This document shows positions 1 to 6,736 of a DNA stretch of 7,908 nt, one piece after another (positions within the stretch are counted from its first letter, which is position 1; every line of letters starts with the position of its first letter). The notes beneath the pieces were generated by a model that ran no database searches, had not been told where the DNA came from, and worked only from the letters and a program-made list of their open reading frames with translations. Origin of the DNA: Gammaproteobacteria bacterium (lineage in GTDB: Bacteria; Pseudomonadota; Gammaproteobacteria; GRL18). The DNA lies in the NCBI GenBank assembly GCA_030632625.1, contig DAOVUK010000124.1:1-7908 (forward strand), read 5' to 3'. The position numbers and the translations under genes are program-made.

Positions 1-392
1 TATTTTTCATCACCTTCCTGAAAAATATCAGCGCCTTCCAGATCATAAGCAATCTGTAACTCTTCCTGAGCACATTTTTTTTCATTTAATTCAAAGCAGG
101 AAATACCCAATAAAAGATGAACCAGAGGATTATTAACTGCCCCCCCGCAAAGCATTGCATCAAGCAGTTTTTGTTTAGCGGATTTAAAATCATTCAAAGC
201 CAGAAAGCATTCGGCCTGACCTACTTTTATCCACAATGCAGCATCCCATAGCTGTTTCGGTTCCGGCAGAGTATTCCAGGCTTTTTGATAGTCTTTTATG
301 GCTTCAGAAAAAAGCTCATCGGCAATAAATTGTTCAGCATTGGTATTAAAAATATTTATTTTTTTAAATAGTTTGTCTTCTAATTTTGGCAT
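1..392 (-). CDS. Short tetratricopeptide-repeat (TPR) protein, C-terminus cut by window edge
   Basis: The reading frame opens at ATG 392-390 and stays open for 130 codons to base 1, so the C-terminus is missing. An AGGA at 401-398, five bases before the ATG, is a good ribosome-binding site and supports this start. The protein is mostly helical. Residues about 19-40 (AEQFIADELFSEAIKDYQKA), 53-79 (WIKVGQAECFLALNDFKSAK) and 91-117 (VHLLLGISCFELNEKKCAQE) have the helix-turn-helix spacing of TPR units, with the usual small and aromatic positions. From memory, it resembles a widespread family of stand-alone TPR proteins of roughly 140 residues that share an 'NPxxHLxLGxxxFEL...EG.(D/E)IF' pattern near the C-terminus, so probably only a few residues are lost. 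There is no signal peptide, so it is presumably cytoplasmic. TPR proteins bind partner proteins, and the partner here is unknown. It follows the PilZ gene by 67 bp and may be read from the same transcript. Codons 80-83 contain a run of seven G. Confidence 0.8.
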   Translation of the reverse strand, partial: MPKLEDKLFKKINIFNTNAEQFIADELFSEAIKDYQKAWNTLPEPKQLWDAALWIKVGQAECFLALNDFKSAKQKLLDAMLCGGAVNNPLVHLLLGISCFELNEKKCAQEELQIAYDLEGADIFQEGDEK

Positions 393-445
393 TAAGATCC
401 TGGCCTTAGGTTAAGCAGTGTGTATTAATGAGTGGGCAGTTTTAA

Positions 446-459
446 GCGAATTTATTCGC
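446..459 (-). terminator. Small hairpin just after the PilZ stop codon (possible weak terminator or processing site)
   Basis: Arms GCGAA and TTCGC pair perfectly (5 bp) around a 4-base loop, directly after the TAG stop of the PilZ gene (462-460). On the minus strand it is followed by TTAAAACTG rather than a run of U, so it is a poor Rho-independent terminator. It may only partly reduce read-through into the TPR gene, or protect the upstream mRNA end. Low confidence. Confidence 0.25.
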
Positions 460-2604
460 CTATTGATATAATTTACGATATTCATCGGTCAAATCAATCA
501 TTTCAGCGAAACCAATTATTTCTTTATATTCCTGAGCTAATAATTTGGCTGAAGACTTATTTAATTTCTCAACTTTATCTATAGTCATATTACGATAGAG
601 TTTATCAAAAACCAGATCATTCATAAATTTAACATTAATACACACACCATTATTTTTTAAAATAAAATTAATTAACACATCAAGTTGTTCCTGCTGAATC
701 AACTCAAAATCTGTGATAGAAAAAATGCTCTTCCGGCCAAATTCATTCTCTTCTATCAATAAAAACAGCATAAAACTCTGAGAATTTTTATCTGATGCTT
801 TGACTGCCCGCTGATGGAATTCATTAAGACGTAATTCCGTTGTCAGGAACCGAAAATCATAACCATGACCACCAATGTAAAGCTTTTCAGCCAATCCACA
901 GGGTGTTTCAGTTAAGCCAATTTCACGTATATAGTGCTGCTTATTTCTATCTCTGGTAATAACAATTGGAATGGTTTGAATATTTTCTGTAACAAATGCC
1001 TCATAAAAAGTGGTATTAACAGTGTCAATTTTGTCTTTAACACATAAATGCAATTTACTTTTATTTCGCTTAACCAGATTTGAAAAGAATTGGTTGATAG
1101 TCTGGTGGCAGTGACTGGTATTTCGAATGACACCGAGAAATAATCCATCATTTCTTTTTCGGGCAATCATAACACGGTGAGGTATATCCTTAAGTTGAGT
1201 GGTAATACCTTTAATCATTAAACTTGAAAAGGTAATTTCAATTGAAGAATCTTTAGTAATATCAACTTCCTGTCGAATCACCATCCCCAAACCCGCACGT
1301 GAAAAATCAATGGTTGTGGCAGAATAAATCCGGTTATTGAACTTTACCGTCACATCCATCTCATATTGATAACGCGGATCATAACGATGATGTTCGATAT
1401 TAAAAAGAACAATATCAGGCAAGTGAAATAAGTTTTCATCAAATGTTTCAAAGACATGGCCATCAGCCATTGCAATTCTTTGATTATTACAGACAACGGA
1501 TAAACTAAGAGCGTGACCCGGTTTAAACTTTAATGCCTTAGAAAAAATATTTTGTCGCAGAAAAACCTTGGTTATATCAGCAAAAATAACCTGGGCAATT
1601 GATTCTGAAGTACGTTTCTCTATCACTTTTGATGCCATGGCATCAATTTTTTGAATTTTGCTGAGCATGGCAGTTATTTTTTCTGCTGCCGGCTTTTTAT
1701 TAAGATTCGTTAATGTTTTATAAATTCGACCTCTGCAGGTTTTAACCTTGACAGTGATTTGTAACATTTCATCGCTGCTTGCTAATTCAAAATCAAAAAC
1801 CGAATGAAATTTATCATGTTCCCAATAAGTAAATAAAATAGACGACTCATTGCCTTGTGCCATTTCTGCAAATTTTTCAATACGCTGAGGTATGCAAAAT
1901 GCGTTAAATTGTGGTTTACCTTTTTTTATTGAGGATTCTGCTTCATGGCCGTTATTACTAATGTAATCAAAAAAGCTTATATTACGATCTGTTTTTATTA
2001 TCGTATCGATATAAAAACCTAAATCATTAGTCCAATGAATAAACATAGGCACATGCTGCATATTCACCGTGTACAGATTTTCATAATATTGTGCCTTTGA
2101 AGCACAAACCTGATCGCTAGCATCAATTTTATAACGTAAACGACTACCGGCAATAAAGCGCTTAAAAAAGTCCATTGTTGAAAAAGGCAGATCAACCTGG
2201 ATTAAGCTGATGTATGTTTTTTCACCAACATGTTTTACTTCCTTGATTAAATAATTGATATTCTTATAAGGCGTAAACTCATCGATACCGCCAATTAATG
2301 TGTTTTGATCCTGAATGAATTTATCAAAGCTTATCTGTACAATTTTGCCTTCATGAATTAAGGTTCTGGGGATGAAAACCTGTAAGCCGTTCATGGAAAT
2401 ATTTTTGCTTTTTACTGAATATTTTTCACCATCATAGAGCATGGTTAAGGGCATAACATACAGTAAACGTGGCTCACTTCTTTTGATAAAGTAGCCTAAA
2501 GGGAAAATATTGGGTTGATAACACCCAATAGCATCAGGGATTTGTTTTTGAAGTTTTTTGAAATAGCTATCATCAGAGACAGAATTATCAGTTATTGAAG
2601 ACAT
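460..2604 (-). CDS. Large protein with two PilZ domains, probable cyclic-di-GMP receptor
   Basis: This is a 714-residue soluble protein with no signal peptide or clear membrane span. Two PilZ domains are visible. The first spans about residues 42-150, with the RxxxR motif R42-S-E-P-R46 and the NxSxxG motif N68-I-S-M-N-G73. The second spans about 407-510, with R407-Y-D-P-R411 and D433-F-S-R-A-G438. In known PilZ proteins these two motifs bind cyclic-di-GMP, and both are complete in both domains. Each domain is followed by a similar region of roughly 170-200 residues that I do not recognise, so the protein is a tandem duplication of about 300 residues per copy. Residues about 331-404 join the copies. 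PilZ proteins convert cyclic-di-GMP levels into changes in motility, polysaccharide export or adhesion, but the output here cannot be read from sequence. The start at 2604 keeps the whole first domain, although no strong Shine-Dalgarno precedes it. The gene lies between a YciC-like gene and a TPR gene. Confidence 0.88.
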   Translation of the reverse strand: MSSITDNSVSDDSYFKKLQKQIPDAIGCYQPNIFPLGYFIKRSEPRLLYVMPLTMLYDGEKYSVKSKNISMNGLQVFIPRTLIHEGKIVQISFDKFIQDQNTLIGGIDEFTPYKNINYLIKEVKHVGEKTYISLIQVDLPFSTMDFFKRFIAGSRLRYKIDASDQVCASKAQYYENLYTVNMQHVPMFIHWTNDLGFYIDTIIKTDRNISFFDYISNNGHEAESSIKKGKPQFNAFCIPQRIEKFAEMAQGNESSILFTYWEHDKFHSVFDFELASSDEMLQITVKVKTCRGRIYKTLTNLNKKPAAEKITAMLSKIQKIDAMASKVIEKRTSESIAQVIFADITKVFLRQNIFSKALKFKPGHALSLSVVCNNQRIAMADGHVFETFDENLFHLPDIVLFNIEHHRYDPRYQYEMDVTVKFNNRIYSATTIDFSRAGLGMVIRQEVDITKDSSIEITFSSLMIKGITTQLKDIPHRVMIARKRNDGLFLGVIRNTSHCHQTINQFFSNLVKRNKSKLHLCVKDKIDTVNTTFYEAFVTENIQTIPIVITRDRNKQHYIREIGLTETPCGLAEKLYIGGHGYDFRFLTTELRLNEFHQRAVKASDKNSQSFMLFLLIEENEFGRKSIFSITDFELIQQEQLDVLINFILKNNGVCINVKFMNDLVFDKLYRNMTIDKVEKLNKSSAKLLAQEYKEIIGFAEMIDLTDEYRKLYQ

Positions 2605-2658
2605 ATGATTTTGAATTTATTACTTTTATATAACTTCTTTAGTGAATATCTTTTTCTT

Positions 2659-2686
2659 AATATAGCTGAAATAAATTTAATATCAA
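2659..2686 (-). promoter_or_regulatory. Putative sigma70 promoter for the PilZ gene
   Basis: Read leftward, the 95-bp gap upstream of the PilZ gene holds TTGATA (2686-2681, 5 of 6 to the -35 consensus), a 16-bp spacer and TATATT (2664-2659, 5 of 6 to the -10 consensus). Transcription would start near 2652, about 48 bases before the ATG. The gap is very AT-rich, so chance matches are easy. This suggests the PilZ gene can be transcribed apart from the two genes upstream. Confidence 0.45.
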
Positions 2687-2699
2687 CTTATAAATGAGC

Positions 2700-3386
2700 T
2701 TATATTTTATCATCTTCAACTGCTTTTTCTTGTGAGTTTACCAATATCTCATAGTGGCGATAGTAAACAACATAGGCCATGCTTTGAAACAGCAATAGGA
2801 ATAAAAGTAACAACATGGGATGAATTAACTGCAATAGGCTCAAAATAAGCAGGCAAATAAAAAATAGCACAACTAATATGACAATATCGACTAATATTGT
2901 CATGCTGTATCCCCTGGTATATTGATAACTATTAACGATAGCTGTAAATGGCGTTTGTTTTTTCAACATGACCAGATACGGCACCAGAAACAAACGGGTA
3001 AATAACCAGATTCCAGGTAAAACAAATAATAGTAAGCCGCTGAAAATTAAAAATGTGGTTATTACATTGGCCAGAAGCATATAAGGCCAACGCATAATGC
3101 CTGCTAATAAACAATTTAAGATACCTTTGCCCTGCTCTGTTGCCAAACTATAGATCAGTACAATTAGTCCGCCAGTATAAATTGGCTGTATCACCAGATT
3201 CATCAACTGGGCAAAAGGTCTGATAGTATCCGGACTTATTTCTTCGGCTGGCACGCCGCCAAAAAGCAGCGGTACGAGCAATTGCGCGAGCAAAATAACC
3301 AGCAGACCAATTAAAAAAGTAAAGCTTAATAATTTTAAAAGATTGGTGCGAAAAAAATAAAAGGCCTGTTTAAATGTTTGTGTCAT
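2700..3386 (-). CDS. Polytopic inner-membrane protein, YciC-like (UPF0259-type)
   Basis: This 228-residue protein is dominated by hydrophobic stretches, at about residues 18-43, 62-81, 101-121, 122-141, 162-186 and 189-208, giving roughly five or six membrane spans. The segment around 122-160 (VLPGIWLFTRLFLVPYLVML, followed by a basic turn and SYQYTRGY) matches what I recall of the YciC/UPF0259 group, in which 'LPG(I/V)xL..R..x.PY.V' precedes an amphipathic 'A...S...TRG' helix. The N-terminal FKQAFYFFRTNLLKLL helix and the charged C-terminal tail (EKAVEDDKI) are also typical. The biochemical function of this group is not established, and related domains occur in glycerophosphodiester phosphodiesterase membrane regions. 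The start at 3386 has only a weak Shine-Dalgarno. The gene follows the metalloprotease by 48 bp on the same strand with no convincing terminator or promoter between, so co-transcription is likely. The family assignment is by eye and less sure than the membrane topology. Confidence 0.75.
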   Translation of the reverse strand: MTQTFKQAFYFFRTNLLKLLSFTFLIGLLVILLAQLLVPLLFGGVPAEEISPDTIRPFAQLMNLVIQPIYTGGLIVLIYSLATEQGKGILNCLLAGIMRWPYMLLANVITTFLIFSGLLLFVLPGIWLFTRLFLVPYLVMLKKQTPFTAIVNSYQYTRGYSMTILVDIVILVVLFFICLLILSLLQLIHPMLLLLFLLLFQSMAYVVYYRHYEILVNSQEKAVEDDKI

Positions 3387-3434
3387 TAGACGTTAGCTAT
3401 CTTATTAAGAGATTTTTTGATAAACGGGATATTT

Positions 3435-6400
3435 TTAAGCAAGATTGATGATATCCAGTCCCAATTCAATACATTCTTTTTCATGTTCATGATTGCTGAC
3501 CACTGCCATACTATTTTTTTGCTCAATTAAGTAGCATTTGGCAACACGAATAAGATCATCAATGGTCACTGCAAGTATTTCTTGTCTGAACTTCTGTCTT
3601 TGCTGAGCATTGCGGCCAAACAAATTATTATGAAAAGTCTGTTTGGCATCACCGGCAGGTGAAGAAGGTTTATCAATACTGCTGATAACACCAAGAATGG
3701 CTTCTTCCAGGGCCTGATATTCATGAGTTGTGTCAAGCAGCCACTGCAGTGATTGTTCAAAATCATTAAAGGTATCTGACAATCTCGGGTCGCGATAAGA
3801 GAAAAACTTAAAACAGGCATTAGCTGAATCCTGGCTGGCACCACTGCCGTAAGCTCCGCCCTGCTCTCGTATGCAGCGATGCAGAAAACCGTTTCTTAAA
3901 AAACCACCCAGGATGGTTAATGCTGCGGCATCAGGATGCCCGACAGGTACAGTGGCATAGGTTCTGGCACAAAAATTGACCTGAGTACTGGTTAACCAGG
4001 CCTGTTTAACATGTTCTTTAATATGAGGCAGATTCAACAAGTCAGAATTCTGAGGATCTTTTTTACTTAAGCTGACTGAGTTCCAGTTTTGTAATATATC
4101 GTCACAACAGGACTGATAAGCATCTTCTTCACAAACAAGAAGAAATTGAGCCGGTGCATTCTTTAATTTACCATGTATGCTTTTCAGCAGTTCAGTGAGT
4201 TTTGTAATTGCGTTGTCTTGTAAAGAGTTACTTTGTAAAGAAGCATTTTGTAAAGAGGCATCTTGTAAAGAGTTACTTTGTAAAGAGTCATTTTGTAAGG
4301 CGTCGTCCAAATCCTTAATGAAAACGATACTGGCAAGTCCTCTGTTTTGATGGCTCAAATGTGATACCGGGCTCATGCCGCTTGAGGCGGCCTGCATTGC
4401 CAGAGAATGACCACTGCCTGTTATGCTATTCTCTTTTCGGGTTCTTAACTGAGAAATAAGCTCTTTAATTCGATCAGTTTCATCAAAGCGCATCTCTTCA
4501 AATGACTGTTTCAGCAGCTGTGTCATGGCACCATGATTGCGCAGCAAAGATTTTCCAGAAATGCTATAAAAGCCCTGAACCTGCTGCTCATCATCTATTT
4601 TTCCGCGCAGACTGCTGCTGGCATGAATGCCGCCGGATATTTGTGACTGGCGGATCTGCATCTGCAGGTAATCTTCGCTGCCACTGCCGAGTTCACCAAA
4701 ACAGTAGTTAAATAAAGGCAGATACTGTTGTTCCTGTTCAGAAAATTCTGGCATATCAAGGATCAGCTGCTGATATACCAGACCATTGGTTCCCTGATTA
4801 AAATGAGAAATTTTTAGCTCAGAGTGCGCTTGTTTATATGTTTGCTCATAATTTTTCGGTATTTTTATTGTTTCCGGGACATCTTCTACGGTCACCTTAG
4901 GCAGAATTTCATCAATATCTGTTTCTAAATCATTTTGTCGTTTTGCTAATTGTGCCGCCAGAGTGACCAGATTATCCTGCTGTTCTTTACTCAGACCGGC
5001 TTTAATGTCTGCCAGACGTTTTTTTTCTGCCTCATTACGACGGTGTTCCAGTTTATCATCGGGTTTAAAGGTCACTCTTATCCGGTGAGGATTATTGAGT
5101 AATTGTGCAGTGACCAGATGTTTGACATAATCCGGATCGTTAGCCTTGTCACGTAATGTTTGCAGGGCGCGGTCAATATTCATATGAGTGATTACATCAC
5201 CGCGATGAATAGCGGTCGACAAACCTGATAAAATCAATTGCAGACCAAAGGGATAATGATCACCACCAATTTCACGCTGATTTAATTCTAATTGATGTAA
5301 AACAGCATCAATCTGTTCTTTTTTGATACCGTTGTCAGCAACATCCTGAAGAACTTTTAACACCAGATCCTCAAATGCCTGTGCATTTTCAGCTGTTGAA
5401 CCTTCCAGACCACAAAGGAAACTCATTTCTTTATTAGAATCTTCCAGACCACACAGTGGTGAGGGCGAATTACCTAAATCAGTGGTTTCCAGTGCCTGCA
5501 TCAGTGGTGAAGCGGAATTTTCCAGCAGTAAGCTGGATAAAAATTGAGCTTCGAGTTGTTCTTCGAGATTGATACTCTGGCCCAAAAGCCAGCCCATCAC
5601 CAGATGCGTTTTATTGTGCTGATCTTCCTCGGCATCAAGTGGATAACTTTCTTCAATATTAATGGGTGAAAAATAACGTTTTTCATTATTAACCTGAATT
5701 GTCTGCTGCAGACGATCAAATTTTTCTAACACCTGATGTTCAAATTTCTGTTGATGAATGTGGGCCGGGATATTACCAAAAGTCATAAAGACGGCATTAC
5801 TCGGATGATAATGAACTTCATAGAATTCTTTTAATTGCTCATAACTTAAGTCAGGAATATCAGTAGGTTCTCCACCACTATTAAAGTGATATGTTACTGT
5901 TGGAAAGAGGTATTTACTGACCGATTGCCACAATGCGCTTACTGTGGAGGACATGGCCCCTTTCATCTCATTAAATACCACCCCCTTAAATTGCAGTTCA
6001 GAATTAACATCATCCGCCTGTTCAAACTCAAGGCGGTGTCCTTCCTGAGCAAAATCAAGTTCATCCAGTCTGGAAAAAAATACCGCATCAAGATAAACAT
6101 CCAGAAGATTATTAAAATCTTTACGATTTTGACTAGCAAAAGGATAAGCTGTCCAGTCACTACTGGTAAAAGCGTTCATAAAAGTATTTAAAGAACGCCG
6201 GATCATCATGAAAAATGGATCTCTGACGGGGTACTTTTTACTACCGCACAAGGCTGTGTGTTCAAGAATGTGTGCGACACCGGTCGAATCAGTTGGAATG
6301 GTTCGTAAAGCCACCAGAAAAACATTTTCATCATTATCTGCCGCGATATGGTAATGCAGTGCCCCGGTCTTTTTATGCTGGAACTGGTTAATAATAATAT

Positions 6401-6530
6401 CCAGCGATTCAATTTTTTCACTTCGTATCCATTCAAATGTTTCATAACACTTTGGTTCAGAGATGGCTGCTTCAGATAAAAGTGAATTAGCTATGTTGTT
6501 TGTAGGTTTAGTTTCAACGGCAACAGTCAT
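3435..6530 (-). CDS. M16C-family zinc metalloprotease, presequence protease (PreP)-like
   Basis: This 1031-residue protein degrades peptides by the inverted-zincin mechanism. The HxxEH motif is H87-I-L-E90-H91, where H87 and H91 bind zinc and E90 is the catalytic base. The third zinc ligand is E188 in VVFNEMKG, at the spacing expected for PreP. Near the C-terminus R888 and Y894 (REQGGAYGSG) match the distal Arg/Tyr pair that completes the active site in PreP-type enzymes. The order is: N-terminal catalytic half (about 30-490), a charged helical hairpin linker (about 490-540, M16C-associated), then a C-terminal half (about 560-1031). These halves close around substrates too small or unfolded to be proteins. 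There is no signal peptide, so it is probably cytosolic, unlike periplasmic pitrilysin. The start at 6530 has GGAG eleven bases upstream. It is somewhat longer than the 970-1000 residues I recall as usual, partly because residues 744-773 are an inserted run of six pentapeptides. All visible catalytic residues are intact. It is first in a leftward gene set, divergent from sucA. Confidence 0.95.
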   Translation of the reverse strand: MTVAVETKPTNNIANSLLSEAAISEPKCYETFEWIRSEKIESLDIIINQFQHKKTGALHYHIAADNDENVFLVALRTIPTDSTGVAHILEHTALCGSKKYPVRDPFFMMIRRSLNTFMNAFTSSDWTAYPFASQNRKDFNNLLDVYLDAVFFSRLDELDFAQEGHRLEFEQADDVNSELQFKGVVFNEMKGAMSSTVSALWQSVSKYLFPTVTYHFNSGGEPTDIPDLSYEQLKEFYEVHYHPSNAVFMTFGNIPAHIHQQKFEHQVLEKFDRLQQTIQVNNEKRYFSPINIEESYPLDAEEDQHNKTHLVMGWLLGQSINLEEQLEAQFLSSLLLENSASPLMQALETTDLGNSPSPLCGLEDSNKEMSFLCGLEGSTAENAQAFEDLVLKVLQDVADNGIKKEQIDAVLHQLELNQREIGGDHYPFGLQLILSGLSTAIHRGDVITHMNIDRALQTLRDKANDPDYVKHLVTAQLLNNPHRIRVTFKPDDKLEHRRNEAEKKRLADIKAGLSKEQQDNLVTLAAQLAKRQNDLETDIDEILPKVTVEDVPETIKIPKNYEQTYKQAHSELKISHFNQGTNGLVYQQLILDMPEFSEQEQQYLPLFNYCFGELGSGSEDYLQMQIRQSQISGGIHASSSLRGKIDDEQQVQGFYSISGKSLLRNHGAMTQLLKQSFEEMRFDETDRIKELISQLRTRKENSITGSGHSLAMQAASSGMSPVSHLSHQNRGLASIVFIKDLDDALQNDSLQSNSLQDASLQNASLQSNSLQDNAITKLTELLKSIHGKLKNAPAQFLLVCEEDAYQSCCDDILQNWNSVSLSKKDPQNSDLLNLPHIKEHVKQAWLTSTQVNFCARTYATVPVGHPDAAALTILGGFLRNGFLHRCIREQGGAYGSGASQDSANACFKFFSYRDPRLSDTFNDFEQSLQWLLDTTHEYQALEEAILGVISSIDKPSSPAGDAKQTFHNNLFGRNAQQRQKFRQEILAVTIDDLIRVAKCYLIEQKNSMAVVSNHEHEKECIELGLDIINLA
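4212..4301 (-). repeat. 15-bp in-frame minisatellite, six units, inside the metalloprotease gene
   Basis: Six consecutive 15-bp units encode ALQND, SLQSN, SLQDA, SLQNA, SLQSN and SLQDN (residues 744-773). On the coding strand the core TCTTTACAA is identical in five units, and the first unit has GCCTTACAA. The two SLQSN units are identical over all 15 bases. Only the last two codons of each unit vary. The repeat lies between IKDLDD and the helix leading to the conserved APAQFLLV strand, so it extends a surface connection in the C-terminal half and stays in frame. Such an array can gain or lose units by strand slippage without breaking the protein. Confidence 0.95.
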
Positions 6531-6565
6531 TCCAGACAGGACTCCAAATTATTTTAAATACTAAA

Positions 6566-6596
6566 TCATTCGTCTAAAATTATAACAAACGAATGA
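6566..6596. promoter_or_regulatory. Inverted repeat around the metalloprotease promoter, candidate operator
   Basis: TCATTCGT (6566-6573) and ACGAATGA (6589-6596) are perfect 8-bp inverted copies separated by 15 bp, so equivalent bases lie 23 bp apart, about two helical turns. The centre (6581) falls in the predicted -10 hexamer of the metalloprotease gene. This is where a dimeric repressor would block RNA polymerase. No regulator is encoded in the window and I do not recognise the motif. Confidence 0.5.
6579..6587 (-). promoter_or_regulatory. Extended -10 sigma70 promoter for the metalloprotease gene
   Basis: On the minus strand TGTTATAAT (6587-6579) matches the extended -10 form TGnTATAAT exactly. 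I find no good -35 hexamer at 16-18 bp upstream, which extended -10 promoters tolerate. Transcription would start near 6572, leaving a leader of about 42 bases that contains the GGAG ribosome-binding site (6545-6542). Confidence 0.55.
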
Positions 6597-6629
6597 ATAC
6601 CCGCTAGATATGGTATCACTTGCTGCAGG

Positions 6630-6652
6630 AAACAAGAAAAAAAACAAGAAAA
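6630..6652 (+). repeat. Short A-rich direct repeat upstream of the sucA promoter
   Basis: AAACAAGAAAA occurs at 6630-6640 and again at 6642-6652, a 12-bp period. With the T-run that follows (6658-6663), it makes an A/T-tract region about 20 bp upstream of the predicted sucA -35 element. Phased A-tracts can bend DNA or act as an UP-like element, but this could also be simple low complexity. Confidence 0.4.
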
Positions 6653-6672
6653 CTGTATTTTTTCGGTCATTA

Positions 6673-6702
6673 TTGAGAAAAGTTTTAAATAATGACTATT
6701 AT
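6673..6702 (+). promoter_or_regulatory. Putative sigma70 promoter for sucA
   Basis: TTGAGA (6673-6678, 5 of 6 to -35) and TATTAT (6697-6702, 5 of 6 to -10) are separated by 18 bp. Transcription would start near 6709, about 28 bases before the sucA ATG. A second, weaker -10 candidate is TATAAA at 6716-6721. Confidence 0.45.
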
Positions 6703-6707
6703 TTAAA
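6684..6707. promoter_or_regulatory. AT-only palindrome overlapping the sucA -10, candidate operator
   Basis: TTTAAATAAT (6684-6693) and ATTATTTAAA (6698-6707) are perfect 10-bp inverted copies around a 4-base centre (GACT). The right arm contains most of the predicted sucA -10 element. It is not followed by a T-run and lies before the gene, so it is not a terminator. It resembles a binding site for a dimeric regulator, though all-AT arms arise by chance more easily than mixed ones. Confidence 0.45.
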
Positions 6708-6736
6708 CTATTACATATAAATTAAAGACCTGATGT

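Noticed and set aside
912..1166. Second minus-strand frame inside the PilZ gene
   Set aside because: It overlaps the second half of the PilZ protein in another frame, where the duplicated module shows the real coding frame.
3387..3434. Possible terminator between the protease and the membrane-protein gene
   Set aside because: TCTT/AAGA gives only a four-base AT-rich stem, and the T-run lies on the wrong side for leftward transcription.
4212..4301. CRISPR-like regular repetition
   Set aside because: Units are 15 bp, directly adjacent, without spacers, and lie in frame inside a clear protease gene. It is a minisatellite.
4502..4711. Plus-strand open frame of 69 codons with many Cys and His
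   Set aside because: It lies opposite the C-terminal half of the metalloprotease. The Cys and His residues come from antisense reading and show no ordered zinc-finger spacing.
5019..5026. Eight-T run (A8 on the coding strand) as a frameshift site in the protease gene
   Set aside because: It simply encodes E-K-K in the charged helical linker. The frame is intact on both sides and such runs are common in AT-rich genes.
5886..6191. Plus-strand open frame of 101 codons
   Set aside because: It lies opposite the catalytic region of the metalloprotease, has no recognisable domain and overlaps strongly conserved M16 sequence. It is a shadow frame.
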